From NCBI RefSeq assembly GCF_018987265.1, contig NZ_CP076853.1, positions 124,001 through 188,000 on the forward strand: a stretch of 64,000 bases of DNA. Direction: 5' to 3'. The position numbers were made by a program, and so were the translations under genes. Source of the stretch: Rhizobium sp. WYJ-E13 (GTDB lineage: Bacteria; Pseudomonadota; Alphaproteobacteria; Rhizobiales; Rhizobiaceae). Positions 52,880-62,642 of the stretch are shown here, piece after piece. Position 1 is the first letter of the stretch. The number at the start of each line of letters is the position of its first letter. The notes below the pieces were generated by a model that did no database searches, was not told the origin of the DNA, and saw nothing but the letters and a program-made list of their open reading frames with translations.

Positions 52880-53605
52880 ATGAACCGCTTGGCGCTCGCG
52901 CGCGACATGATTGGTCTTGCCGCAATACCGGGCGTCGAAACCGCCGTTCACGGTGTCGCTGCCGTCTGTGATCCCTTGGGCGCGCTCTATCTGCCGGATG
53001 CCGGCATTCTCGTCGTCTCTGACCTGCATCTGGAAAAAGGGGCAGCCTTCGCCCGCCGCGGCATGATGCTGCCGCCCTACGATACGCTGGCGACGCTCAC
53101 CGTGCTCGCCGCCGTCATTTCCCGTTATGATCCAAAGATCATCATTTCGCTCGGCGACAACTTTCACGATCGCGTTGGCTCCGAATATCTGCCGGATTCT
53201 TTCCGCACGCTGATCGTCGAAATGGCCCGCAGCCGCGAATGGATCTGGATCAATGGCAACCATGATCCCGATGGCACCGTCGACCTGCCCGGCACCTGTT
53301 CGGACGAGCTCTATTATGCCGGCCTGACCTTCCGCCACGAGCCGCGTGACGGCCTGCAAAAAGGCGAGATCGCGGGCCATCTGCATCCGGCTGCGACCGT
53401 CCGCCGCCGCGAGAAATCCGTCCGCCGTCCCTGTTTCGCGACAGATGGCGACCGCCTGCTGATGCCTGCCTTCGGCGTCATGAGCGGTGGCCTGGATCTC
53501 GGCCATAAGGCCATGAAGGGCCTTTTCGACAAGACCTCGCTGATCGCCCACCTGCTCGGTCGTGATCGGATCTACTCGGTCCGCTATGGCAATTTGCGCG
53601 GCTGA
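52880..53605 (+). CDS. pdeM: Ligase-associated endonuclease PdeM
   Basis: 241 residues; a GTG three bases upstream is an alternative. Metallophosphoesterase motifs in order: DLHLEKG (VVSDLHLEKGAAFA), GDNFHD, NGNHDP, GHLHP. The spacing fits the PdeM group, a metal-dependent phosphoesterase linked to DNA repair with a ligase and helicase. It follows the helicase gene by 35 bases. The third partner (ATP-dependent DNA ligase plus exonuclease) is not in this window. Confidence 0.9.
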   Translation: MNRLALARDMIGLAAIPGVETAVHGVAAVCDPLGALYLPDAGILVVSDLHLEKGAAFARRGMMLPPYDTLATLTVLAAVISRYDPKIIISLGDNFHDRVGSEYLPDSFRTLIVEMARSREWIWINGNHDPDGTVDLPGTCSDELYYAGLTFRHEPRDGLQKGEIAGHLHPAATVRRREKSVRRPCFATDGDRLLMPAFGVMSGGLDLGHKAMKGLFDKTSLIAHLLGRDRIYSVRYGNLRG

Positions 53606-53643
53606 CACGCGCTACCTTCTGACTTGGGGAGATGGGAAGAGGC

Positions 53644-54225
53644 TCAATTACATCCCTGCAATTGCTGCTGATAGGTCCCGGCCATCCTTGCGAACTTCTG
53701 TGCCGTCTGCTGCAACTGACCATTGCTGCGCCAATCGCCGCGCTTGTAGCCGGTCGGGCCGGAATAATAGGCGAGGTAAAGGCTGTAGGCGTCGTTGAGC
53801 GGAATGCCCGTCGCTTGGGCGTTGCTGTAGTGGTACCAGCCAATGAAATCGATCGCGTCGGCGAAGTTTGTCCTCGTTGCAGACCAGTTGCCTGTGGCGG
53901 ACTGGTAGTGATCCCAGGTTCCGTTCAGCGCCTGCGAATAGCCATAGGCCGTCGAGGGCCGTGTCCAGGGAATGAAGCCGAAGAGCTTGGTGCGCGGCGG
54001 TCGTGCATAGGGCTGGAAGCCGGATTCGACATACATGGTCGCCATCAGGATCGGCACCGGCACGCCGTATTTCTTCTCGGCACGCTCCGCAGCCCCCTGC
54101 CAGCTGGTGAAGAGACCATCCTTCTGATCGAAAACAGCGCAGATATTACGCGTCTGGCGCGGCGCCGTCGCACAGCCGGCAAGCAAAGCCAGCCCGACGA
54201 CCGCAAGCACGGTGGGAGTACGCAT
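53644..54225 (-). CDS. Lytic transglycosylase-like lipoprotein (SLT domain)
   Basis: 193 residues. Lipoprotein signal peptide with lipobox LAGC (Cys18). The SLT fold begins after about residue 50: YGVPVPILMATMYVESGF with the catalytic Glu, then STAYGYSQALNGTWDHYQ and DAYSLYLAYYSGPTGYKRG. It would cleave peptidoglycan in the periplasm. Slightly shorter than the larger Slt enzymes. Ends at 53644, convergent with pdeM. Confidence 0.9.
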   Translation of the reverse strand: MRTPTVLAVVGLALLAGCATAPRQTRNICAVFDQKDGLFTSWQGAAERAEKKYGVPVPILMATMYVESGFQPYARPPRTKLFGFIPWTRPSTAYGYSQALNGTWDHYQSATGNWSATRTNFADAIDFIGWYHYSNAQATGIPLNDAYSLYLAYYSGPTGYKRGDWRSNGQLQQTAQKFARMAGTYQQQLQGCN

Positions 54226-54282
54226 GATACAAACCTCTCATTTCCGAGAGATTACTAACTCGTAAACGTTAAAGAGCGGTTT

Positions 54283-55224
54283 TTATGCAAATACGAGATG
54301 TTCCGGTGGTCTTTTGCCGGGCCAGGGATTGGTCCCGTCCCGCAGCCAGAGCAGGGTATCGAGCCAGAAACCGGTGGCGTGGCGCGCATGAAAAAGATCG
54401 AAATGCCCGATCCTCGGAAATCCGAGATCTTCCGGCCTCAGCAGCACCTCCTCCACTTGGGCATTGCGATAATGGGAAAACCCGCGGCGAATGGCCTGAA
54501 CGGTGGCGATCTCGTCGTCCGAAACGGCGAGGCTGAGGACCGGCGCACGAAAGCTGTCGAAGCGATTGAACGCCACTGTCCATTCTCTCGCCGCGTGAGG
54601 ATCTTTCCATCCCCGCTGAAAAGCCCAGTCGAGCGCGACGTCCTTCGGCAGATCCTCAAGCCAGCCAAGGCGCCGTCCGGGAAAGTAGCCGAAGAGCAAT
54701 GTGGTTGCCGGCATGACGACGTGCCATTTCAGGAACAATCGCCACCGGTGTGCTGCCGCATAGTCCCGCGGATTGCCATATTGGGCGCCGACCGCCAGCA
54801 TGCGTGTGATACGGCCGGCATGCGCCGAGACACCCGGTAGGAACCCGCCGATACTGTGGCCGACGACGAGAAGCGCTCGACCGGGCCGCCGGCTTTCCAT
54901 GAAAAGCAGCGCCGCATCGAAATCCAGCTCGCCCCAGTCCTGCCAGCGATAGCCCGATCCCTTTAATCGCTCCGGACGGGACAGGCCGATACCGCGATAG
55001 TCATAGGTCAGTACATCAAAACCATGTTCGGCGAGAAAGCGCGCATAATAGTGATAGTAGCGTGCCGCAACCCCGGTCGCCGGATTGATGACGACGCTCC
55101 CATTGGCACCACTACGGGCGCCGTTCCAGATATGACCGCGGAGTTCAACTCCGTCACGGCAGTGGATCGAGACGGCTTCCGCTTCTCGTGCGAACTCGCT
55201 CTGCCTCCGTTTGCTCTCCGGCAT
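54283..55224 (-). CDS. Alpha/beta hydrolase
   Basis: 313 residues. The alpha/beta hydrolase features are VLTYDYRGIGLSRPERLKGSG, nucleophile elbow LLVVGHSIGGFLPG (Ser), an Asp in the ALSLAVSDDEIATVQA region, and a His in HFDLFHARHA. The strand VVINPATGVAARYYHYYARFLAEHGF is near the N-terminus. Substrate unknown. It is divergent from a TetR gene, which probably regulates it. AGAGGAGATGACGA precedes the ATG. Confidence 0.88.
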   Translation of the reverse strand: MPESKRRQSEFAREAEAVSIHCRDGVELRGHIWNGARSGANGSVVINPATGVAARYYHYYARFLAEHGFDVLTYDYRGIGLSRPERLKGSGYRWQDWGELDFDAALLFMESRRPGRALLVVGHSIGGFLPGVSAHAGRITRMLAVGAQYGNPRDYAAAHRWRLFLKWHVVMPATTLLFGYFPGRRLGWLEDLPKDVALDWAFQRGWKDPHAAREWTVAFNRFDSFRAPVLSLAVSDDEIATVQAIRRGFSHYRNAQVEEVLLRPEDLGFPRIGHFDLFHARHATGFWLDTLLWLRDGTNPWPGKRPPEHLVFA

Positions 55225-55310
55225 TCGTCATCTCCTCTGCGGATATTTCGGCAGGACGATAGGCAGATGCGTGCGTTGATGACACTCACTAGTCGGTATA
55301 CATTGGCTGA

Positions 55311-55907
55311 ATGGCAAGATCAGGAATCGATACGCGCGAACGCATTATCGCGGCCGCTGCAAAACTCTTCTATAACGAGGGTGTCAGGGCGGTCAGCGTC
55401 GATGCCGTGGCCGAGAAGGCTGATGTCACGAAGCGCACCCTCTATTATCATTTCGACAGCAAGGACGACCTGATCGCCGCCTATCTCGAAACCCGCGACC
55501 AGCCCAACCTTGCTGTCTATCGGCGGTGGTTTGCGGAGACGGACGGACATCTGCCAGCGAAGATAAAGGGCATTTTCGACAATCTGGCCCGCTCGGCCCG
55601 GCATCCGAAATGGAAGGGCTGCGGTTATCTCAGAACATCGGCCGAGCTTGCAAACATGCCTGGCCATCCCGCCATCAAGGTGGGGGCCGCACACAAGAAA
55701 AATGTCGAGCAATGGCTGGCGGCTCTCTTCGAGGAACAGCATCTCGCCGCGCCGCCAAAGCTTGCCCGCCAGATCGTTCTGCTGCTCGACGGCTCCTTTG
55801 CCGCCGTGCTCCTGCATCGCGATCCGACCTATATGGAAGCTGCAGGAGAAGCGGCCGCAGCCTTGGTGGCTGCGGCCAGCGCGGGCAAAATGATCAGGCT
55901 GCCCTGA
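55311..55907 (+). CDS. TetR/AcrR family regulator
   Basis: 198 residues. The N-terminal HTH is DTRERIIAAAAKLFYNEGVRAVSVDAVAEKADVTKRTLYYHFDSKDDLIAAYLETRD. The C-terminal ligand domain has GCGYLRTSAELANMPGHPAI and ends MIRLP. Divergent from the alpha/beta hydrolase; the spacer contains ACTCACTAGTCGGT, a possible operator. Its 3' end overlaps the convergent DHFR-like gene by 14 bases. Confidence 0.92.
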   Translation: MARSGIDTRERIIAAAAKLFYNEGVRAVSVDAVAEKADVTKRTLYYHFDSKDDLIAAYLETRDQPNLAVYRRWFAETDGHLPAKIKGIFDNLARSARHPKWKGCGYLRTSAELANMPGHPAIKVGAAHKKNVEQWLAALFEEQHLAAPPKLARQIVLLLDGSFAAVLLHRDPTYMEAAGEAAAALVAAASAGKMIRLP

Positions 55908-56454
55908 CCGGCTCGTAGCGCAGGATCACCGCGCCGCTCTTCGTCACCGAGGACTCGAGCAGTTTCAGGGGTTGCTGCGCGTCCGCCGGCTTGAAATGCG
56001 GATTGCCGCGGCCGAGGATGACGGGCACCAGGCAGATGCGGATTTCATCCACCAGTCCCGCCTTCAGCAGGGTATCGGCAAGCTCGGCGCTGCCGAAGAC
56101 GAAGATCGTCTTGCCGTCCTGCTCCTTCAGTCTTCTCAGTTCGGAAACCGGATCGCGAACCACGCACGTATTGTTCCAGTCCGCCTTTTCCATGCTCCGC
56201 GAGACGGCGATCTTGGCAATGCTGTTCATATAGGCCTTGATCTTGTCTTCACTCTCGGCGCTCGGCCAATAGGCCGCCATGCCCTCATAGGTCTTGCGGC
56301 CGAAAACCAGCAGATCACCTTCTTCGCCGAACTGCTCAGCATATTTTTCAAGCTCCGGCCCCCAGGCCAGATTGTGGAATTCGATATCCCACGGCTTCGT
56401 CCCTTCGAAATAGCCGTCCAGCGTCATCAGGTTCCAGACAACCAGTTTCCTCAT
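55894..56454 (-). CDS. Dihydrofolate reductase-like (RibD C-terminal domain) protein
   Basis: 186 residues from MRKLVVWNLMTLDGYFEG at 56454 (GGAGGAG immediately before). The NADPH-binding DHFR-like fold shows LLVFGRKTYEGMAAYW, AVSRSMEKADWNN, IFVFGSAELADTLLKAGLVDEIRICLVPVILGRG. The family is common and usually uncharacterised; it does not carry the full DHFR active site. Overlaps the TetR gene end by 14 bases. Confidence 0.9.
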   Translation of the reverse strand: MRKLVVWNLMTLDGYFEGTKPWDIEFHNLAWGPELEKYAEQFGEEGDLLVFGRKTYEGMAAYWPSAESEDKIKAYMNSIAKIAVSRSMEKADWNNTCVVRDPVSELRRLKEQDGKTIFVFGSAELADTLLKAGLVDEIRICLVPVILGRGNPHFKPADAQQPLKLLESSVTKSGAVILRYEPVRAA

Positions 56455-56690
56455 CTCCTCCTCCTTCCAGGCCGCGCCTTCTTTAAAACCGGTTGCCATA
56501 AACAACTGGTTGTAAAGATAAGCAGACTGATAGTGAAATGTAAGCGGTATTCGCGGAAGAAAGTGGAAGAGCCTCACGCTTCAGCTGAATCGAGTTTCTG
56601 GACAGGTTTTGCCGCCGGGCACGTATCCGTGCCCGGATATTCGATCGAAGCCTGTCTGAAAGTCGTCGCCGGACGACGGAAACCCGCCGA

Positions 56691-57491
56691 TCAATCCTTG
56701 CGGAAGATCAGACTGGCGCCCCATCCCGTCAGCACGGCCAGCAGCACCGCAAAGCAGCCATAAAAGATTGGCTGCTCATGCGCCGCATCGGTGATCGTCT
56801 GTTCGATACCCGTCTTGATGACGCGCAACGGCTGCGACTTCTGCGTCACGAACTTCCCGCTCTTGAACAGGTAGGCGCGTACGGTGTGCACGCCGTTCGG
56901 GATGTTCGCCGGCAACCGCAGGCTTGCCTTGAAGAGATTGGAGGAGACGAAGCGAACGCCGCTCGGGTCACGCTCGTAAAGCCCGCCTACCTGCTGCAGG
57001 CGCCGGAAGGCAGTGCGGAATTCGTTGAGACTGTTGAAGTTGCCGGCAAAATCGATCGGTCGCAGCGGAATATGGTCGATGCCGATACCCTCTCCGGTCA
57101 GGTCGAGCGGTGTCGTTATGTCGTCGATGGAGCGCGAACTCGACATCGAATAGGAATGCGGCACGTCGGCGAAGGTCATCGACGAGGCATTGATCCAGAT
57201 GCCGAAGACCCGCTCTTTCCTGCGTACCGTGGCGTCTTCGCGCGGACCTTCCAGAACCACGACAACGTCATACTGGCCGATGGCAAGCAGCAGGTCGTCT
57301 GTGTTCGTCACAGCGCCGAAAATCGTCAGGTCCGCGCCGCGGAAATCGGAGGTGATGGCGATTTCGCTGGTAGAGGTGCCGATTTCCAGCCCCTCGCGCT
57401 CGACCTGTGTCCCCTGCCCAGGCAGCATCTGCGCCGCCACCAGCGATGGCAGCAGAAGCGCAAGCAGCAAGGGCAGAACACGCCAGGGCAT
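56691..57491 (-). CDS. TIGR02186 family protein
   Basis: 266 residues. Signal peptide (LPLLLALLLPSLVAAQ), a beta-rich periplasmic body (EIGTSTSEIAITSDFRGADLTIFGAVTN) and a C-terminal membrane helix (PIFYGCFAVLLAVLTGWGASLIF). This is the gene usually found beside a TauE/SafE transporter, and it overlaps that gene here by one base (TGATG), implying translational coupling. A role as an accessory to anion export is inferred. Confidence 0.9.
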   Translation of the reverse strand: MPWRVLPLLLALLLPSLVAAQMLPGQGTQVEREGLEIGTSTSEIAITSDFRGADLTIFGAVTNTDDLLLAIGQYDVVVVLEGPREDATVRRKERVFGIWINASSMTFADVPHSYSMSSSRSIDDITTPLDLTGEGIGIDHIPLRPIDFAGNFNSLNEFRTAFRRLQQVGGLYERDPSGVRFVSSNLFKASLRLPANIPNGVHTVRAYLFKSGKFVTQKSQPLRVIKTGIEQTITDAAHEQPIFYGCFAVLLAVLTGWGASLIFRKD

Positions 57492-58414
57492 CAGTTCCCC
57501 ACTCCCATGACCACCGAATAGATATCTTCCGGCGTCACGACCAGCGCGACGGCGAGACGTAGGCCCACCGCGAGAACCAGGAGACCGAGCAGCGCGCGCA
57601 GCTGTTCGCCGCGCAGCCGCTGCCCGACGCGCACGCCATATTGCGCGCCGATGACGCCGGCGAGCATCAGGAAGAAGGCGAGCACGATATCGACGGAGTA
57701 GTTGGTCGCCGCCTGCACGATCGTCGTATAGGCGGTCACGAAGATGATCTGGAAGAGCGAGGTTCCGACGACGACATTGGTCGGGATGCGCAACAGGTAG
57801 ATCATCGCCGGCACCATGATGAAGCCGCCGCCGACGCCCATGACCGAGGTGAGGATGCCGATCGCAAATCCGAGCGTCACGATGGGGATGACAGACAGAT
57901 AGATCTTCGATTTCTTGAAGCGCACCTTCAGCGGCAGCTTATGCACCCAGTGCTGATGGCCGGGCCGGCGCGGAACCGGTGGCTCGTTGCGGGCGGCGCG
58001 GCGCATGGCGTTGACGCTCTCCCACAGCATCAGCCCGCCGACCGCGCCGAGGAAGACGACATAGAGAAGCGAGATGAAGAGGTCGAGCTGGCCGATCGCA
58101 CGCAGCAGCGAGAAGATCCAGATACCGACTGTCGCCCCCGACAGACCGCCGACGAGAAGCACCGAGCCGAGCTTCAGGTCGAGGGAGCCGCGCCGGAAAT
58201 GCGTGATCGCCCCCGATATCGAAGAAGCCACCACCTGGTTGGCGCCTGTCGCGACGGCGACGACCGGCGGAATATTGTAGAAGATCAGGAGAGGGGTGAT
58301 CAGAAAGCCGCCGCCGACGCCGAACATGCCGGACAGGAAGCCGACAGCTGCCCCCATGCCGAGAATGATGAAGATGTTCACCGACAATTCTGCGATGGGC
58401 AGATAGATTGTCAA
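57491..58414 (-). CDS. Sulfite exporter TauE/SafE family permease
   Basis: 307 residues from a TTG (TTGACAATCTATCTGCCC), the only start that gives the family N-terminus MTIYLPIAELSVNIFI. About 8 membrane helices in two halves; GGGFL/GVGGGFI motifs (GMFGVGGGFLITPLL and GVGGGFIMVPAMI) mark the TauE fold. Likely exports sulfite or a related sulfonate-derived anion in the inner membrane. It is the first gene of the two-gene operon with the TIGR02186 protein. Confidence 0.9.
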   Translation of the reverse strand: MTIYLPIAELSVNIFIILGMGAAVGFLSGMFGVGGGFLITPLLIFYNIPPVVAVATGANQVVASSISGAITHFRRGSLDLKLGSVLLVGGLSGATVGIWIFSLLRAIGQLDLFISLLYVVFLGAVGGLMLWESVNAMRRAARNEPPVPRRPGHQHWVHKLPLKVRFKKSKIYLSVIPIVTLGFAIGILTSVMGVGGGFIMVPAMIYLLRIPTNVVVGTSLFQIIFVTAYTTIVQAATNYSVDIVLAFFLMLAGVIGAQYGVRVGQRLRGEQLRALLGLLVLAVGLRLAVALVVTPEDIYSVVMGVGN

Positions 58415-58639
58415 AGCCGACCCCGATTATCGCCGCGCCCGCCGCGGCGGCCTGTGTCACGTTCCCGTTCGAATGGCGCATCCTACTGTGAAATCGTTGC
58501 CAGAGGCTTTCGAAGGAAAAAAGCGCAACCAGCCGGATGCAGGCCCCGATATGTCCCGCATAATCCGGCTTTTTTCAGGTTTTGTGACAGCCGGTTCCAA
58601 AAGCCGGAAAGCCCGGTGGCGGAGTGCCGCCGAGGTGTC

Positions 58640-61600
58640 TTAGATGGCCTTGGCGCGCGGTTTGTTGCGCTCCAGAAGCGCCTTCACAGTATCGTCGTTG
58701 ACCTTGCCGCTCGGTTCCTGGCCGATCGACTTCTGGAAGTTCTTGATGGCGGTCACCGTCTTGGCGCCCATCTCGCCGTCGGGCGGGCCGGCGTCGAAGC
58801 CGTTATTGTTCAGGATCGCCTGGATGTTGCGGATCGCCTTCTTCATGTCGACGGTTGCCGTCTTTGGGGCAGCGCCGTTTGCCCAGGTGTCCGGGATTTC
58901 GATGCCGTTCGCCTTGTTGTCGAGCGGCTGCGGCTTCCAGAGGTCGGCCTTGGCGCGGGCGCGTTCGAGTTGGCCCGGCTTCATGGCATTGGCCACTTCG
59001 TCGCGCTTCTGGGCGGCGTCCTTGTCGCCTGCTTTGGCGGCGATCGCGAACCACTTGTAGGATTCTTCCAGATCGGCCGGAACGCCATTGCCGCGGGCGC
59101 AGAGGATGGCGAGGTTGAACTGGCTGTCGGTGATGCCGAGATCGGCCGCCTTCTGGAACCAGGAGGCCGCCGTCGCATAATCCTGCTGGCCGAGCGCGCC
59201 GGAGGCGTAAAGCACTGCGAGATTGTGCATGGCGCCGGCATTGCCCTGGCTTGCGGCTTGCTCGTAGAGAGCCTTGGCCTTCTGCACGTCGCGATCGACG
59301 CCGTTGCCCTTCTCATACAGGCTGCCGAGGCGGTATTGCGCCGGGGCGAAGCCCTTGTCGGCCGAAAGCTGATACCAGCTCGCTGCCTGCTTCTGATCGG
59401 CGGCGAGGCCGTTGCGGCCCTCGGTATAACGCGCGCCGATCTCGAAGAGCGCCAGTGCATCGCCGTTGCGTGCCGCATCGGCAAGCGGCTGTGGCTGGAT
59501 CGTGTCGGGAACGATGATCGAGGCAGCCGCAGGAGCTGCTGGCGTATTCGGAACGAAGCCGGAGGCATCCTGTGCCGGTGCCTGGTCGAATCCTTCCGCA
59601 CCTTCGCCGTCGAGCGGCGCGGTGTCGGTCAGGTGATCGGACACTGCGGGAGCAGCCGCCTCGGGAGGAATTGTCTCCGGTGCGATTGCCGGCGGCTGGA
59701 CGGCCATTTCCGGTGCCGATGCTTCCGGCGCAACCGGCATTGGGGCTGCCATATTGGCCTGCGGTGTTTCGGTGGCGTCGGTCAGGGCCGAGACTTCAGC
59801 CGGCGGTGGGGCCTTTTCGCCTGTCGTCAGCGTGCGGGCGAGCGGGAAAGCCATGATGGCGAGCAATACGGCGCCGACTGCCAGCAGGATCGGCCGGCGG
59901 AAGCGCTGGAAGGTGCCGCCCTTGCCGGTTTTTTCCGGCTTTGCGGCGCGGCGTTCGGCGCGCGTCGCCGGCTTTGCGTTGCTGTCGATTTCCATGGCGG
60001 CGGCCTGCGCGGCGCGGCGCGCGGCGGCGATATAGTCCGCACGATCGTTCTCGGTGGCCGGCTTGCCGCGCTGGGCGTTCTGGCTGGCGCGTACGCGCTC
60101 CAGGATCTTCTTCACGTCGGGAGCGCCGGAGCCGGGTTCCAGCAGCTCGTTTGCCGCTTCGGCCGGCACCACATCGACGGGATCGATCGATGGAGCCGGA
60201 TCGATAACCGTGCGCTCGGCAGCTTTTGTTTCCGTTTTGCGGGCAGGCATCAGCTTGCGGCCGAGGCTTGCGAGCAGGCTGCCTTTGGCGGGAACGGCCG
60301 GCTTTTCCGGCTGGATGTTGGCTTCGATTGCGATCGCGCTGGTGCTGTCGGCCAATGCCGCTTCCGATACGCGGCCTGTCGGCTCTTCGGCGATATCAGC
60401 CGTATGCAGCACGGGCGAAGCCTTCGGCGCTTGCATTACCGGAGCTCTGGCCGGCTCCCTGCCGGCATCGACCAGCGCGTAGGGATCGAAGTCGAAATCG
60501 GCATTGGCAGCCGGCATCCTCGCGGCAGGGCGCACCCGCTCTTCCATTGTGTCCAGCCGGTCGGCGATGTGCACCAATGTCTCGTGCAGGGCCTGGAAGG
60601 TCTTGTGGGTGCGCTCCTCGCCGTCCCGGCTCAAATCTTCCAGATGCCGCAGATCTTCGGCGAGCGCGGCCAGCGCCGACATATCGGCTGCCGCCGGCGC
60701 GGTTCCCTGTACCCCGCCGTTGCGCGAATAGGCGTCGACGACGGCCTCCGCCGCCTGTCGCGCGGCTTCGATGATATATTCGTCGTTCGTCGCGATGTAG
60801 TCTTCGATCGCGCCCATGCGGCGGTCGAGATCCGCCGATGCCTCGGCGTTCTCGCGCGGCGCGCTCAAGAGGTCGGAGAGATTGGCGATCTGGTCTTCGA
60901 GGTTCTTCAGCGCGCGCGCGTCGGTTGGCGCAGCCGCCGTGCTTTCCTCCAGCCGAGCGGCGATGTCGCTCAGCCGACCTTCGAGACGATGGAAGGCGCT
61001 GTCGTCGATTTCCACTGCCGGGGCAGGGCGGATTTCTATCTCGTCGATACGCCGTGCGAGATAATCGAGCCGCTTGGCGAGCGCATCGTTGACCGAGCCG
61101 CTTTCCAGCGCGTCGATCTTGCGGGAGATGTCGGAAAGCGCGCCGGTCAGATCCTGTTGCGGCGGAGCCTTCTGGGTACGCTCGAGCAGGTAGGAAAGAT
61201 GCTCGAGCCGCTCATCGAGACGCGAAGTCGCCTCGGTCTTGGCAAGATCTTCGACACGCGCCGTCAGCGCCTCCAGCCGGCTTGCCATCTCATCGGCGGG
61301 GTTGGGGTGGCTCATGGCGGCCCTGCCCATCAGCTCGATCTGTTCGCCGAGTGCGGAGAGACGATTTTCCAGCCGCTGCATCAGCGCCGGGTCGGTGCCG
61401 GCGGAGACACGCCCGCTGGCGGCGATCGCGCGGCTGATCTCGTCGAGCCTCGTGTCCATGGCCGCGAATTGTTCGGACATGATCCGGTCGTGCGGCTGGA
61501 TCATGTTGCCGAACTGCTCGACGGCAGAGGCAATCGTGATGAGCTTGTCTTCCAGCGCCCGCACTGCCGGGCTTTCGCCCATGCCGCCGAGATGGCGCTT

Positions 61601-62359
61601 GATGTCATCAAGCCGGTAGGCAAGCGAGACCAGCTCTTCCTGGAGCCCGACCGTATCGAGCTCTGCGAGGCGGCCTTCCACATTGTCCCAGCGCCGTTCA
61701 ATGTGGCGCAGCGAATCCTCGCGCGCCAGCCCGTCCATCAGCGAACGCAGTTCTTCGAATTCGTTGCGCAGGCCAGCGGCTTCCGGCCCGACCGAGCGGC
61801 TGGTGAGCTGCGCGATGCTTTGCGAAAGGCGGCCCATGTCGGCGCGGAGGTCGTCGGCGAAATGCCGGTCCTGTGCACTGGTCTTGATCTCGCGCAGCTC
61901 GCTGCGCAGCGCGTTCATTTCGCGCGTCACGCCTTCGGAAATGTCGCGCTTCAGGTCCTGCCGCAGGTTGACGAGCGCCTGGGCGATTTCCGTCATCGTG
62001 TCGTCGGATGCGCGGTAGGGCGGTGTTACCGGCTGCGGCGCCGAAGCGCGCTGCGGGGCAGGGACCGATTCACGCAGGAGGGCCGGCGCTGGTTCGCGCG
62101 TATAGGCCCGCTCGCGGTTTTCCCTGCTGGCGTCGAGCGCGCGCTGGCGCTGGCGGATTTCCGCAAGTGGATCGGCTGCGCGCGGCGCGGGGGAGCTGGC
62201 ATAGAGATCGCGTTCGGGCGCCGTGCTGCGTGGCCGCTGCTCGCGCCCGCTGCCCATCAGGCCTTCGATCCGCGCTTCGAGCCCCTCGATGGTGCGGTTC
62301 AACGCGTCGAGCGAGGTCCTGTCGGAATGCCGGGAAGAATGTGATCGCGATCCGTTCAT
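58640..62359 (-). CDS. podJ: PodJ-like polar organelle development protein
   Basis: 1239 residues. A long cytoplasmic N-terminal part (about 800 residues) with coiled-coil repeats (LDALNRTIEGLEARIEGL, RLENRLSALGEQIELM, RLSDIAARLEES) precedes one membrane helix (RRPILLAVGAVLLAIMAFPLA). The periplasmic part has Pro/Ala-rich linker, four SEL1/TPR repeats (ALFEIGARYTEG, PAQYRLGSLYEKGNG, AMHNLAVLYASG, SQFNLAILCARGNG) and a peptidoglycan-binding domain ending VKALLERNKPRAKAI. This is the PodJ architecture of alphaproteobacterial pole-organising proteins. It spans a long open antisense frame on the other strand, which is not a gene. Confidence 0.88.
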   Translation of the reverse strand: MNGSRSHSSRHSDRTSLDALNRTIEGLEARIEGLMGSGREQRPRSTAPERDLYASSPAPRAADPLAEIRQRQRALDASRENRERAYTREPAPALLRESVPAPQRASAPQPVTPPYRASDDTMTEIAQALVNLRQDLKRDISEGVTREMNALRSELREIKTSAQDRHFADDLRADMGRLSQSIAQLTSRSVGPEAAGLRNEFEELRSLMDGLAREDSLRHIERRWDNVEGRLAELDTVGLQEELVSLAYRLDDIKRHLGGMGESPAVRALEDKLITIASAVEQFGNMIQPHDRIMSEQFAAMDTRLDEISRAIAASGRVSAGTDPALMQRLENRLSALGEQIELMGRAAMSHPNPADEMASRLEALTARVEDLAKTEATSRLDERLEHLSYLLERTQKAPPQQDLTGALSDISRKIDALESGSVNDALAKRLDYLARRIDEIEIRPAPAVEIDDSAFHRLEGRLSDIAARLEESTAAAPTDARALKNLEDQIANLSDLLSAPRENAEASADLDRRMGAIEDYIATNDEYIIEAARQAAEAVVDAYSRNGGVQGTAPAAADMSALAALAEDLRHLEDLSRDGEERTHKTFQALHETLVHIADRLDTMEERVRPAARMPAANADFDFDPYALVDAGREPARAPVMQAPKASPVLHTADIAEEPTGRVSEAALADSTSAIAIEANIQPEKPAVPAKGSLLASLGRKLMPARKTETKAAERTVIDPAPSIDPVDVVPAEAANELLEPGSGAPDVKKILERVRASQNAQRGKPATENDRADYIAAARRAAQAAAMEIDSNAKPATRAERRAAKPEKTGKGGTFQRFRRPILLAVGAVLLAIMAFPLARTLTTGEKAPPPAEVSALTDATETPQANMAAPMPVAPEASAPEMAVQPPAIAPETIPPEAAAPAVSDHLTDTAPLDGEGAEGFDQAPAQDASGFVPNTPAAPAAASIIVPDTIQPQPLADAARNGDALALFEIGARYTEGRNGLAADQKQAASWYQLSADKGFAPAQYRLGSLYEKGNGVDRDVQKAKALYEQAASQGNAGAMHNLAVLYASGALGQQDYATAASWFQKAADLGITDSQFNLAILCARGNGVPADLEESYKWFAIAAKAGDKDAAQKRDEVANAMKPGQLERARAKADLWKPQPLDNKANGIEIPDTWANGAAPKTATVDMKKAIRNIQAILNNNGFDAGPPDGEMGAKTVTAIKNFQKSIGQEPSGKVNDDTVKALLERNKPRAKAI

Positions 62360-62642
62360 GTTCTTGCTCGCTTCGATTGCCCGGTCAGGGCTCGATCAAT
62401 GCCTTTCCGAAACGCACCAAGGCGCGCGCCGGAGAGCGCCGTTCTTAAGGAAATAATCAATTAGACTTTCCTCAAGCTTGACGGACTGTTAGCGGCACTC
62501 CTGAAACGCGAGACAAAGAAAAGGAATGCAGATCGCCAATGCTCACCGCGCACCTTTTACGAAACGTGGTAAAGAACTCGTTAACCTCGATGAGAATTTT
62601 TTAACTTTTGCTTTTTTGGGCCAATTGCGGGCGCCGAAACCT

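Noticed and set aside
57641..62344. A 1567-codon open frame on the plus strand, opposite podJ and tauE
   Set aside because: It is antisense to two well-supported genes, has Arg/His-rich composition with no family motif, and the minus-strand protein shows SEL1 and coiled-coil structure. High GC with biased third positions makes such frames common.
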